From assembly GCA_019044685.2 (NCBI GenBank), contig JAGTXX020000006.1, positions 62,001 through 126,000 on the forward strand: a stretch of 64,000 nt of DNA, in the 5' to 3' direction. The notes beneath the pieces were generated by a model. That model saw only the letters and a program-made list of their open reading frames with translations, was not told the origin of the DNA and ran no database searches. Below, piece by piece: positions 41,888 through 53,434 of this stretch. The DNA comes from Nannochloris sp. 'desiccata' (Eukaryota; Chlorophyta; Trebouxiophyceae; Chlorellales; Chlorellaceae). The position numbers were made by a program, and so were the translations under genes. Each line of letters starts with the position of its first letter. Positions within the stretch are counted from its first letter, which is position 1.

Positions 41888-44800
41888 ATGCAGCCTGAGT
41901 TCGTAGGTGACTATCGTATACTTGAACTTGTAGGCGAAGGTTCCTTCGGAAAGGTAAGTATTGGGTGCTATGTGGAATTTATTTTTCAATGCCGGACTGC
42001 CAATGTGATCATGATGTGTTGCTCTTAAAACTGAAAGCCAATTCATCCTGAGCTAATTTTGGGATCGTGCAATGACTAACCGCATCATCACACAGCTAAC
42101 CCCCCACGCCTCCCTCTTTCTGCACACATATCTAGGTATGGAAAGCTCGTAAATCCGGATCCCTTCAGACAGTGGCGGTAAAATTAATCAGCAAAGCTGG
42201 CAAGAATGAAAAAGACGTATTAGGCTTACGTCAAGAAATAGACATCTTACGTACACTGCGTCACCAAAATATCATCGAAATGCTCGATGCATTTGAAACT
42301 AAAACTGATTTCTGTGTTGTTACGGAATTTGCTCAAGGCGAGTTGTTTCAGATTTTAGAAGATGACCAATCACTGGCTGAAGATGTAGTACGTAGTATAG
42401 CTCGACAGCTTGTAGATGCATTGCATTATTTGCATTCAAATAGAATTATACATAGAGATATGAAGCCACAAAATATTCTCATAGCAGCTGACGGGACAGG
42501 TAAATTCTTTCACTTCTTCCCTTTGATTTAGCACATTTCCCCTCACTATTAACCCTAACGTATATCTCATAGTCTTGGAAGTACATAAATTATTAACCGA
42601 CCTAATTTATCGAACTTTCCTTCTATTTCAGTAAAACTATGTGATTTTGGCTTTGCTCGTGCCATGTCTACCTCCACCCTCGTTCTCACATCAATCAAGG
42701 GTACTCCCCTCTACATGGCACCTGAGCTCGTTCAGGAACAGCCCTACACCCATACAGTTGATCTCTGGTCATTAGGTGTTATTCTCTACGAACTGTTTGT
42801 AGGGCAACCTCCATTTTATACTACCTCTATTTATGCGCTGGTCAAACAAATAGTTCGAGATCCAGTGAAGTTTCCACCTACAATGTCCCCTCCTTTTATT
42901 AATTTTTTAGCTGGGTTGCTGGAAAAGCAACCGAATAAACGATTAGATTGGCCTGCATTAGCTGAACATCCTTTTTTAGAGGATCCTAATAGCAAAAAGA
43001 GCAATAGGAATAAAAACACGATGACGACAACCACAACGCCACGGAATGTTGTTCGTGATGGTGAGAAAGAGGCTAATACCAGCGGTTTAAATGCTGATGA
43101 TATGAATACAGCTGCTGTAGGTGGTATTTCTAGGACATTACAAGCAACAACCTTATTAGAAGGTGAACAGAGAATAGCCAATGCTGTCGCTTCTGCTGCT
43201 GCGGTCGATACCGCTGCAAATGCACTACACCCGATGAGATCAAGTAGTGGAGAATTTGCTAAAATTTTAGAAGAAGAACTAGGTCCGCCTATTGATAGTA
43301 CACCAAATGGACAGCCACCAAATGGTGCAGCAGCAACGCCACTCCCCTCGGCTAGATCACCTAGGAAACCACCATTACACCCAACAACAGCGACACCAAG
43401 TACTACTACAAACACCCCTTCTGCTGCTAGTACAACTGCAAAGCCCATTCCTATGTCAAAATCAGCTTCAGGTGGCGGTTACGAAGGCAGTCCTGCTCGT
43501 CCTGGATATGAACCTGTCTTTGCAAACCCGCCTCAGTTCTCACCACAAGGCACCACAGCGTTGGCTGGCTCCCTCGGAAATACAGATGCAGGAGGTCTTG
43601 CTCGTACGGGAAGTGGCGGTAATATTGGTGGAACGCCATCAAACACAGGGGCTAGTTCACAACCATCGGCACTGTCAGTTTTAGTAGATGCAGAGAGAAG
43701 GGCAAAAAGAAATCCTGATAGCATCGCTGCTGCGTGGGCTGACCGTACTTTGCACGTGACCATTCAAGAAGCACTGCAACCCCCAAAAAGTAATGTAGGA
43801 GTCGCTCGTTGGGCTAAAATGCAAGAAACAGGACAAACATTACGTTTATTAGATTTGCTGCTAAAAAGGCCACCACGGCAACCTTCAGAATCCTTCTCTG
43901 CTGCTGTGCGTGCTGTGGTCAAAGTAGGCCATGCTACTATGGGAATCAACCCTCAGGTAGCGTGTGCTGCTGTAGATGCCTTGTGTGGAACTGAATTACA
44001 TCGATCAGAGAGGGAGGCTATTGTTTTATTTTGCGAGATGATTAGCGTACGTGGTGCATGGCCATCTGCAACAGCAGGCTGTCTAGCTCTAGCCCAAGCT
44101 GTGACCTCTGCACAAACGACTTTACTATCTCCTTCTCCACGTGGGTGGCCATCTCCAGAAGCAGCGGAAGCTGTTCTCCAAGCTACTGTTGATAAAAGAG
44201 CCGCTGGTCGGTTGTGTCGATGCATTGAAGATGCTCAAGTTGGGGGTTTGCCTGGTGCTCGTGGAGCGACACACGCAGCATTAGAAGCTTTAGCAGCATT
44301 GGCACCAAGTGTCTCTACGATTAGACGAGCTGTCCCTGAGAAAGGAGCTCCTGCTACTGCTGCTGCTACTACTGCTGCTGGTGGTAAAAGTGACATCACG
44401 ACGACGAGTGTTGTTGCTCGACATTTCCCTTGTGCTTTATTAGGTCAAACACCAGAACTACGCGCATGGGAGGCTCCTCTGTCACATCCACTTATTTCTA
44501 GAATTTGGGGTGAAGCTGCTACGGCTGTATTAGGCTCAATGCCTGTTCAACATGCAGTCGGTGCATCTTTGGGAGGCGATGCTGCCACCTCACAAACTTT
44601 ATTATCTATGGCAGTGGCACGTTTATTGCATCGTGCTGCCTTATTAGAGCCACATATCGGTCCTGCAGCTGTCTCTGCTCGGCTACCACAGCAATTAATC
44701 GAAGCTGCTACCGGCAGTGACTCTGTAATGCCTTTGATAGCCTTGGGAACTACCTTGGCAGCAGCGGCAAAAGTAGCCCCACCTCATAGTGGATATGGAG

Positions 44801-46659
44801 CACTAAGCCGCGCAGCTGGCCCTGGTGGTCCTGAACGGTTCTTAACTGTGTTATTACCAATTGTTCAATCGCTTCCTAGGGATGTGGCAGCTGCCTCAGC
44901 AGCTGCTGGTGCATTAGGAGCTGCCTTAACGCTTGCAGCACCACCACTCGCCCGTCAAATAGAGTCCCCTTTATCACCCAACCACCACCCAATGCATTCG
45001 AATCTTCGAGCGCTTGCACAAAATGTACCTGATACTATACTGCCTGTACTACGCCGGTTCCTTCTTTCTTCCTTACAAGCCTCAAAAGAGCTGTGGTTCC
45101 AACCGTTGGAAGGATGGCCGTGCGCAACTGGTTTACTAGATGGTCCTGCATGCCTTGCTGCTGCGTTATCACGTGCTCAACCGTTGCGTATGATACAATC
45201 AGGCATTGTAGGTGCAGCTTTACAGCTGTTGTGCTCCTTACCTCACACTGGAGGACCTGGCTCAGCGCCTCCTGGCTCTGAGTTGTCGCCTACAGGTTTG
45301 CTCTCTGTACTATCGACCCTGCAAACTGCAGCACATCAACAACCTTCAGGCTCTGATTTATTAGCTAAAGAACCATTAGCTGTACCTGCACTGCTTGCTG
45401 CACTGCACCCAGATTTTTTGAATGCAATTCAAAAATCTTTAGACCACGGGGCAGCAGGCCCTCCCGGCACCGGAATTGCAGCAGCTGCCCACGCTCGTTT
45501 TTTAGTCACTTCAATGCTTCAATCTCCGTTTAGCCATGCGTCACGTGATTCGAAACATGAAACTTCAGCTTCTGCAGTGCAAGAAGCTTTACTTTCTTCT
45601 CGTGGAGCTGTACCTGCATTGGTGTCATGTCTCTCTGCAATCGCCACTGCTGATTCTGAGGTTCAAAATGAAGCACGTGCGTCGTTACCTGCCTGCGCCA
45701 GCTTGTTAGCACGTCTTGCGGTAGCCAGTGAATCTGCAGCAGGTGCCTTTGCGCAAGCTGGAGGCCTTACTCCTTCAATTCTCGCTGTGCTTCTAGCCGC
45801 AGACAACCCTGGCCCAGTGCTCGCAAGTGGTTTATTGGTTATTTCTCAGCTTGCCCGTGCAGCGACAACTGCAAAATATCAGGAATCATTCGCATCAGCA
45901 CAGCTCGTTCCATTATTACCCCCTTTGTTATCGCACCACGACGCGGCAGTGCGTGCTCGAACTGCAAACTTACTTGGCAACTTGTGTCGCCACAGCGATA
46001 GACTCTATGCAGAGATGTCAAAGCACAATGTAGTTGATCCTTTAATCGCTTTGTGTGGAGATACAGACCGTTCAACGAGGAAATTTGCTTGCTTTGCTAT
46101 TGGTAATGCTGGTTTTCATAATGCTTCACTGTACCCTGTACTCCGACCAGCGGTGGCGCCCTTGGTTGAGTTGCTTCGGGATGAAGAAGACCGTACGAGA
46201 GCAAATGCTGCTGGTGCTCTAGGGAATTTACTACGCAATTCTGATGAATTGGTTCCAGAAGTACTCGATGCAGGGGCTTTACAAGCATTATTGCAGTTAG
46301 TTTCTCCCAAAAAGAGCACTGGCATCGATGGCAATGGTCCTGGAGGATCTCCTTCTTCTACCCCTTCTCCTGCTGCAGCCTTGAATACAGGTCCTGGTTC
46401 CTCAGTTTCTATTGCACTGTTCTCTCTAGGCAACGTCGCTGCCCATAGGGAATGTGCTGAACGATTAGCTACACTGGATGTAAATGGAGTTTTACAGGGC
46501 ATTGACGCTGGGAATACAGACCCTACAATTGGTAAGTATGTTGCTAGAATACGGGCAAAGCTGGCATCACACAGGACGAGCACTAGTGGCACTGGTGGTG
46601 TCAGTGGAAAGAGAGGTAAAGGTGGACCAATGCCTCAACAAACACCCATGAGGTCTTAG
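41888..46659 (+). CDS. Fused/TIO-type protein kinase with ARM-like repeats
   Basis: Homologue of the Fused/STK36 kinase, called TIO (TWO-IN-ONE) in Arabidopsis, where it is needed for phragmoplast expansion in cytokinesis. Animal Fused acts in Hedgehog signalling and cilia. Exons are 41888-41953, 42136-42499 and 42632-46659, giving 1,485 residues. The kinase domain at about residues 7-260 includes [42 protein letters not shown] and [11 protein letters not shown]. The start ATG in CACCATGCAG precedes the Gly loop by only 15 residues, as in other Fused kinases. A low-complexity Ala/Thr/Pro region follows (about 260-510), then an extended helical-repeat region, clearest at about 1240-1440 ([47 protein letters not shown]), as in TIO. 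All catalytic residues are present. Confidence 0.9.
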
Positions 46660-47014
46660 AACAAAAGTCGGAAGGGTGTGCTGTGTAGAATAAATTATAA
46701 ACTGAATTGAATATGATTTTCTCTGAATCCGCGAACTTGATTGTACATACTGCTTCTTGGTATCTCTGTTTAAAGATAAAGAATTGTTGTTTACACAAAA
46801 CAGGGACACCTGTGCAAGAGCGTGCAAAGTTCTAAAAAAAACAAAAGTTTAAAAAAAGAGAGAAAAGTCTGGGTGGGTCTATTACTATATTTGTCAAGTC
46901 AGTCACCGAGTGCTCATAAAAAGTACTGTCCTATTAATCGATAGCTGCTCGTGTCTATCTATACTTCTCTAAATAAACAGTATTTAAAGCCAAGTAATTA
47001 CACAATCAACCCTG
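46660..47014. other. Convergent intergenic region, TIO and Bre1
   Basis: About 355 bp. A TTACA at 46996-47000 is TGTAA for the Bre1 transcript only 15-20 bp past its stop. No coding signal seen. Confidence 0.45.
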
Positions 47015-50000
47015 TCAAGTAAAATAAAAAGGCTTGACATCATTCACACCAAACCTATCACCACATCCGGGACATTTGCGATGGCGGGTATTCAAATTGG
47101 CATCTATACAGTGGGAACAGAAGAGATGGTTGCATTTCGTGATGATACGATCCTTCATACGAGCGTGACATACATTGCAATTGACCATTTTTAGCAGAGC
47201 AGCAACCTCTGCTTTATCACCACCTCCACCATAACCAGCGCCAGCAGCAGCACTGGTACCCAGGCGACGAATGCGATCTTGCAAGTCTGCTGCATCAGCA
47301 AGGGCCCTATCTGCACGTGTCTTTTCCTTATGTAATGCTTCTGCTTCAGTATCACGCTCAGCAGCACGTGTTTTGGCTTCATTTCGCGCAGCTTCTGCAT
47401 CTCTGGTAGCTGCATCGACGGCTGCTCTGGCTGCAGCTGCTTCACGAACAGCGCCATCAGCTTGGGCAGAGAGCTGCCGCGCGTCTTTTCTCGCCTTTCC
47501 TAGCTCTAATGATAATGCATTCACACGTGCATCCAGCTCTTCGACTGCCCTGCGAGCTATATCAGCTTCTTGTTCAGCTCTGCGTGCTGCTTCCACAGCA
47601 GCGCTCTTTTCATCCACCATGTTTGAGCGTTCTCTGGTAGCTGCTGCAGCTTCACGTAATAACCTGACATTCTCTTCATCGCGGTTTTGGATACTAGCTA
47701 ATAATTTTACGTTTTCTTCTTGTGCTGCTTCGTATGCTTCGCTGACACTTTCTACCTCTTTTAAAACTGCTTCTCCATCTTCACGGAGCACAGCAGCCTC
47801 AGCACGCAAGGCGTCTGCTTCTTTTTGGAGAGATTCCACACGTGCTGTAAGTACTGCACGCTCTTCCTCTAAGGCTTCTACTTGGGAAAGAAGCTCACTT
47901 TCGCGAACAGAAGAAGGACCATGTGAGGTTGCTCCATCAGCAGCCTTGGTCGCCGTTTCCAGTCGTTGAGAAACAGCAGCTGCTTGTTTATCTAAGAATT
48001 GGGTAATTTGTTTCTTCATTGCATCTGCAGAGAGATTAGACATGGTATCGCCATTTGCGTTGCCTCCATCACTCCCACCAAGAAGAAGGTTTTGAGAGAC
48101 TTCAGCAAATAATCGAAGTTCTTCTTCTCTTTCTACTGCTGCTTTACGTTCAGCAGCCCAGTTCAAAGCATCAGTTCTCGCCGTTTTTAACCTTAGTTTC
48201 ACAGTTTCTAGCTGTGCTTTGCTCTCTGCCAGCAGTCGAGTTGCTTCAGCAGCTGTCGTGCGTGCAGTCTCAGCTCCTTCAGCCGCTGCCTTGTGTTTAT
48301 CCCGAGATTTTTTAAGTGAAGCCAGATCTTTCTGAAGAGAAGAGACCATTTTAGATAATTCTTCTGCACTTGGAGCAGTATACGCTGTAGCACGTAGACG
48401 GTCCACCTCAGATTCTGCTGCTGCTTGTTTTGCTTGAGCATCCGCAATTCTATTCTTAAGTGAGTCAATGTCCTCACGAGCTGCTCTCAATCTACGACTC
48501 GCATCTCTACCAATGTCGATTTCTCTCTTTGCGTCATGAAGATTATCCAGCAAGTGATCACGTTCACGTTGAAATTCACGAAGACGACCATCAAGACCAT
48601 CAAGCTCAGCCTTGTAATATTTAACTTGTTCTTTCGCACTTTCACGAGCACGCGCTGCATTTTCACGTTCTATAGTTAATTTAGCACGCATTTCACGAGC
48701 TTCTCTGCATAAAACAAACCAAAAAGAGATACATGTGTTAAAATCGCGGGATGGAACATAAATTTTCAAATTCTCCGAATAGGGTCACAAAGAAATTGAA
48801 CCATTGGCGTTTTCGCCCTGATTATGGCGCCCAGAACGTTAATGTTATCTGGAGGTCGCGGGTTCGATCCCCGCAGGCGATAGCCAATGGTTGTCTGTCC
48901 TCGGAACCGAGGAAGGTCGCCTTAGCGCAGTGGATTAGCGCGCCAGACTTCGGCACTTCATTTTTTGCGCTGCTATACTACTCGACAAACTCGCCTTTCA
49001 CTTTTGGCCAAAGCCCCATCACGTTCTTCTACCTCTACTTCACGTCTTTGCAGCACACGCTTGACATTTTCCAACTCGGCAACCAAAGCAGCTTGCTCTG
49101 CAGAATTCACTTGCCGTCGTGCACTGGCATCCTCTGTACCACCAGGTACAGAGGGCTGTGTTGCCGGAGAAGCAGTTGGAGCAATACTTGCATTCAAACC
49201 ACTCGTTGGCCCTCCTGCCTCTTTCATCTGTACAAATTTCCGCTGCGCCACCAACAGCTCTTCTTCTTTATCAGCCAAGCTACTTGCCAGGCCTTTAATC
49301 TTCGTAGCATCGTGTAAAGCTTGGTCTTTTAGTCTGTTATTTTCAGCTTTTAGTAAGTTGTTCATCGCAGCCAGCTGGGATTCTTTAGAGGCAGAGGCAG
49401 AGGCAGCTGTCGGCGTGCCACCGCCAGCGCCACCTTCTCGAGGAGTACCGAGACTACTACAACGAGCTTCTTCTACAGCTTCGAAGACACGTGCAGCAGC
49501 TTCCAAAGTAGCAGACATACGTTTCCGGAGGGCTGTTTCTATTTCCGACAGGTCTTCCACCAGGCTTTTTGCAGTGCTTGCTGCCAGTCGGTCTCCACCA
49601 AGACATGAAGACAGAAGCTTGGCTAGGAAAGGGTTGGCTTGTTCTAGAAGCTCAGAGTCTCTATTTTCGTCAGCTTCAGTATCATTCTGGGATAAGTTGC
49701 CGGTAGCTCTGCAAATTGAAAAGGGGATTAAGTAAAATGATTTACAGAACACGGAACACAAACTATGGCGGAAGAAAATAATACATATTTAATAATCAAG
49801 GCAGACTGTATTGAAGCCAAAGCTTACCTAAATGATAGGAATGATATTGAACCATTGAGTTCTTCCCATAAACGGTTGACGCAAAGGACAGTCTCCTGAC
49901 GTTCTTCTTCCTTGTCCTGCAAGTCGCCTAGGGTGCGCTGCAATCTATTGATTTCCTGGCGTTGAACTGAAACTTGCGCACTAAGCTTGGAATTGCGATC

Positions 50001-50042
50001 CTTTAACAGGTCCAGACGTTTGGATGGCGGTTTATTCGTCAT
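47015..50042 (-). CDS. Bre1/HUB-type RING E3 ubiquitin ligase
   Basis: Homologue of Bre1, RNF20/40 and plant HUB1/HUB2, which monoubiquitinate histone H2B. Exons are 49828-50042, 48995-49708 and 47015-48704, giving 872 residues, the size of HUB proteins. Nearly all of it is predicted coiled coil rich in Ala, Glu, Arg and Lys (for example EEERQETVLCVNRLWEELNG near the N-terminus). The C-terminal RING (about 815-872) has the ordered Cys/His ligands CNVCHARMKDRIITKCNHLF, CSHCID, HRKCPGCGDRF, and the VNDVKPFYF end typical of Bre1. Intron 2 (48705-48994, 290 bp, the longest in the window) has a GC donor, AAAG|GCGAGT, and contains a permuted tRNA gene on the opposite strand. The USP22-like enzyme at 6.7-9.7 kb belongs to the family that reverses this modification. 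Confidence 0.9.
48847..48953 (+). tRNA. Permuted tRNA-Arg(UCG) gene: 3' half upstream of 5' half
   Basis: The 3' half (48847-48882) comes first, then a 33-bp intervening sequence (48883-48915), then the 5' half (48916-48953). Joined as 5' half plus 3' half they give a 74-nt cloverleaf. Acceptor GTCGCCT/AGGCGAT: six Watson-Crick pairs and a G-U at 1-72. D stem GCGC/GCGC. Anticodon stem CCAGA/TCTGG. Loop CTTCGGA with anticodon TCG. T stem GCGGG/CCCGC with loop TTCGATC, discriminator A. The junction falls between positions 37 and 38, where eukaryotic tRNA introns lie. The B box (GGTTCGATCC) therefore precedes the A box (TAGCGCAGTGG). A T6 Pol III terminator (48961-48966) follows 7 bp after the 5' half. 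The intervening sequence holds a 6-bp hairpin, CCTCGG/CCGAGG. It lies antisense in Bre1 intron 2. Maturation would need splicing to a circle, then RNase P and RNase Z cuts. Confidence 0.9.
48961..48966 (+). terminator. RNA polymerase III terminator T6
   Basis: Six T residues 7 bp downstream of the 5' half of the permuted tRNA, in the tRNA orientation. Confidence 0.8.
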
Positions 50043-50200
50043 TTTACCAGCTAGCTTGAAGCGATTAAAAAAATGTTCTCACTTTGGTAGGCATTAAACT
50101 GCCCTTTGGGGCCGCGTCATATATTGTATATTATGAGTCTGAAGCAGAAATATTTTTAATTATTTATAATTTGCTGTTTTGAAGTGAAGGCGGCTGATCA

Positions 50201-50431
50201 GTGTCGGCTAAAACTTTTATACGAACGGCGGCCGATATACTAGCTGCTACACCTCCTCGGACTCGTGGTGCCGGTCCCATCACAGGAGAGCTCAAAGCTC
50301 TTGGGGAAGACTTCGGTAACGGGGTGTCGGCTTGGGCGAGGTGGATGATAGGCTTGATGGTTTTTCTGCACTTGCAGCTTTTAACATTTATTCTTCTCTC
50401 CTGCTGTTATTTGTCCTTGCTTTCTACTTGA
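50201..50431 (+). CDS. Possible small membrane protein without ATG start
   Basis: An open frame of 76 codons beginning GTG: SAKTFIRTAADILAATPP, then GPITGELKALGEDFGNGVSA, WARW, and a C-terminal hydrophobic segment MIGLMVFLHLQLLTFILL. The composition is protein-like, but an in-frame TGA lies two codons upstream of the GTG and the first ATG is at the membrane segment. It could be the last exon of a small gene whose first exon I cannot find, or chance. It lies in the 540-bp gap between the divergent Bre1 and LRR genes. The region beyond it (50432-50586) shows only a CT dinucleotide run near 50490. Confidence 0.25.
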   Translation: MSAKTFIRTAADILAATPPRTRGAGPITGELKALGEDFGNGVSAWARWMIGLMVFLHLQLLTFILLSCCYLSLLST

Positions 50432-50586
50432 ATTAATGTATACCCTGCAGTAGGGTGCGTTCTCCGCGCTATAAGGCTGTAAATCTCTCTCTCTCTCTAA
50501 AACTTTTATAAAATTTTGAAACCATCTCTTGATGGGTTTCCAGCAAATTACATGGGCAAAAATATATAGAAATATTATTTAAAACT

Positions 50587-52093
50587 ATGGCTTGGGGTGC
50601 GCCACGCGGCATCGATGACATCATCGCTAGAGTCCGAGCCAACGATGCAAGTTTGGCATCTCTCTACTTGATGAGACAACGCAGGTTTGAGCTTGCTGAT
50701 GCCAACGCGCTGTGTGCTGCACTTGTTGAGAATACCGTGCTCGACGATCTGAACATCAGCAGCCATGCAGTGTCTCCAGAGATTGCAGCTGCCTTTGCAT
50801 CTCTTCTCGCCTCCACCGCCGCTCTGAAAAGTCTCGACCTTGGCAACGCCTCTTTCGGTGATCAGGCGAGTAATAGGATGGTTTTGTGTACATCATACTG
50901 AAATAATAATACAATGAGATTGTCTATTTAAGTCTAGATCTCAAATATCTTCTTCTTCTATTTTCGAACTCTTTTAGGGTCTTTCTGCACTGTGCCCTGG
51001 TATTGCATCTTCCCGCTCTCTCCTTCGTTTAAACCTCGAAAACAAGGGTTTGACCGCTTCGGGATGTATTCATCTAGCGGAAGCACTAGCTACAAATTCT
51101 TCTCTTCAAGAATTAATCTTAACTCGCAATAATATCGGTGAACAAGGGCTTGCCGCTCTCTGCCCCGCTCTAGGTACTCTACAGATTCTTTCTTTAACTG
51201 AGTGTGGCCTCTCTGGTACAGACTCTGGTGCAATATTATCTACACTACTCTCTACCTCATCATCTCTAAAAGTACTTAGACTTGAGGACAATACAGCCCT
51301 CGATGCAAATTTTATGAATGCATTGAGCCCAGGACTTGCCGTCTCCTCTTCTTTACAAGAGCTTTATTTACGAGGCTGTCCCCTACAATCTGAGGGAATA
51401 GCCACCTTATTTTTCAACTTACCTTCAGCCTTATCACATTTAGACATCTCTGGGACTGATCTTGGAACTGAAGGGCTCATATCAGCAACTGTCGCTTTGG
51501 CTGAACGCAGTGGAGGTGCTCAGCTTAATCTCCGGCGTCTTGTTGCTTGCGGTTGTGGAGGTGATGATCTCTCCATCGGTGCTCTAATCGTTGCCCTAAC
51601 AACAGAACAATGCTGTTCATCCCAAGGTATATATCTTGATTTCAGTGGTAATGCTGCTGGTCTATTAACTCTCACTGCTCTTGCGCATTGTCCTCAGCTA
51701 CGGGCCGTCTGTCTCCATGATTGCAAACTTGGATTTGAAGGCGGCGATGCTTTATACTATCAAATACTTGGTCTTAATGTTGCTGTTGATGATAGTGATG
51801 ATGAAATTCAAGCAGGAACGTTTTTTGATTTACAAGAGCTGGATATTTCCGCAAATGCTCTTGAAAGTACACAGCTCGTCAATATTTTGGATGCTCTCCA
51901 AACTACCTCTGACACCTGTTGCCCTACGTTAAGACAGCTGGTCATCGCTGCAAATCCTGGGGCGATGGAAAAGGATGTTACGGATGCTATTGAACGTTTG
52001 CAAGCAGTGAGGACAGGCCTGGACGTGGTTAGGAGAAGCGCTGACACAGGGGAAAGAGATGGGCACAATAATAATAATAATAACACGAGCTAG
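50587..52093 (+). CDS. Leucine-rich-repeat protein, ribonuclease-inhibitor type
   Basis: Exons 50587-50865 and 50978-52093, 464 residues. The protein is made almost entirely of LRRs of the RI/NLRC3 type (for example LASTAALKSLDLGNASFGDQ, SRSLLRLNLENKGLT, NSSLQELILTRNNIGEQGL). No signal peptide, membrane segment, NACHT or kinase domain is visible, so it is probably a cytosolic or nuclear scaffold. The intron has a GC donor, CAG|GCGAGT, and acceptor TTTTAG; the repeat spacing is continuous across it. The C-terminus ends in a poly-Asn run from (AAT)n repeats. Such LRR proteins are numerous in green algae and their partners are mostly unknown. Confidence 0.8.
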
Positions 52094-52360
52094 GTGTTTA
52101 TCTTTCTTTTCTTTAATCAATTAATGATCCTCTCTAGAATGTTACAATGTACTTTAGGAATTTAAAGAGGTGTGATATTACTACACTGCCTCACTCTCAT
52201 TTCCCATCTCATGGATTCTTGTTTTTTTTTCCGATTGACGATTTTTTTCATTTTTAAAGAAAAGCAAAACAAACAAAAAACTAGCTATTCTAAGTTAACT
52301 AGCCAGACTCCTTCCTCCATCAATCACATATTTTAAATTTTAATTAACTCGAGTATTTAT
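52094..52360. other. Convergent 3' region of LRR and PsbP genes
   Basis: Under 300 bp, AT-rich. TTACA at 52141-52145 is TGTAA for the PsbP transcript. Confidence 0.4.
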
Positions 52361-53434
52361 TTATGCGACAGTGAAAGAGTTCCAGGCACCAAGAGCTTCA
52401 ATGGAGGCTCCCTTGAACCAACGCTTGTCACCAACCTGGACCTTGAGGACGTAGAGATCACCCTTGGAGACAGTGGCAGCAACGAGATGATGGCGACCAC
52501 CTTCATTACCATCAGCAGTACGGGTGACAACCTCGTACTTGTAGTACTTCTTGCCGTTCTTGTCAGTAGCTTCCTGGACGTCAAGGACGGAAGCGGCAGC
52601 GACCTTACCGGGTGCGAAACCACCCTCAGAGCGAGCATTGCTCTGGTTGAAGGCAGCCTGGTCACCGAAAAGGTAGGCATTGTCTTGGAGGAACTTGTCG
52701 GGGGAGCCAAGGCCATCAATGGAGTCCTTGCCCACCTTCTGCTGCAACACAAAGAGGTTGTTCACGGCATCAAAGTTATCCTCATAGCGGAGAACAACTC
52801 CAGAGAAATCCTTCTCCTTGGAGGGGTTCCATTTGGCAGGGAGGAGGAGAGCAAAACCCTCGCCGGCATAGGGAGTGAAGCCTGCATTGGATAGAAATAT
52901 AAAATAAATAAGATAAGCGATAAAATAAGTTGGATATTTTGATGGGTCAGTTGAACAAGCTAATCGAGGGAGATCAGCCCCGATCGCAAGTGAAACATAA
53001 TACAATATTTCTAGATCTCTAACGCACCGGACTTGTTGGTGACCTTGCCAGCGAAAACACGGGCAGCATCACCATAAGCAGCCTCAGAGGGCTTGGCAGT
53101 GGCCAAAGCAGCGGCAGCGGCAAAGAGACCGAGAGCAGAGCGACGCTCAACACCCTATAGATCAAAAATGATAATTAATTAGGGGCATCAAACTTTAACG
53201 AACATCAGAAACCGGAGAATAGTCAGATGACTCAAGCCCATTTGCTAGTGCCGGTCATCGGGGCGCTTCTTTAGCTACAAACCGACCGATGCTTCATCTA
53301 CATTATCGATCATTACATACCTCCTCTTTCTGAGCGCGGACCACCACGGGGGAGCGGACAGACTTTGCACCCACACGGGCCTTGGCCTGAACTGCGGTTC
53401 CAGACACGAATGCCTTTTGCTGAAGAGCCTGCAT
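52361..53434 (-). CDS. PSBP: Photosystem II oxygen-evolving enhancer protein 2 (PsbP)
   Basis: Extrinsic lumenal subunit of photosystem II that stabilises the Mn4CaO5 cluster and its Ca and Cl cofactors. Exons are 53321-53434, 53028-53154 and 52361-52881, giving a 253-residue precursor. It starts MQALQQKAFVSGTAVQAKAR (stroma-targeting peptide). A bipartite thylakoid signal with twin Arg follows: ERRSALGLFAAAAALATAKP, then the probable mature start around AYGDAARVF. Mature PsbP motifs: FTPYAGEGFALLLPAKWNPS, LRYEDNFDAVNNLFV, YYKYEVVTRTADG and GGRHHLVAATVSKGDLYVLK. Codon use is strongly biased to C/G-ending codons (GTC ACC AAC AAG), unlike neighbouring genes, which favour A/T endings; this fits high expression. 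The second donor is GTGCGT. It is the clearest evidence for a photosynthetic green-lineage host. Confidence 0.95.
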
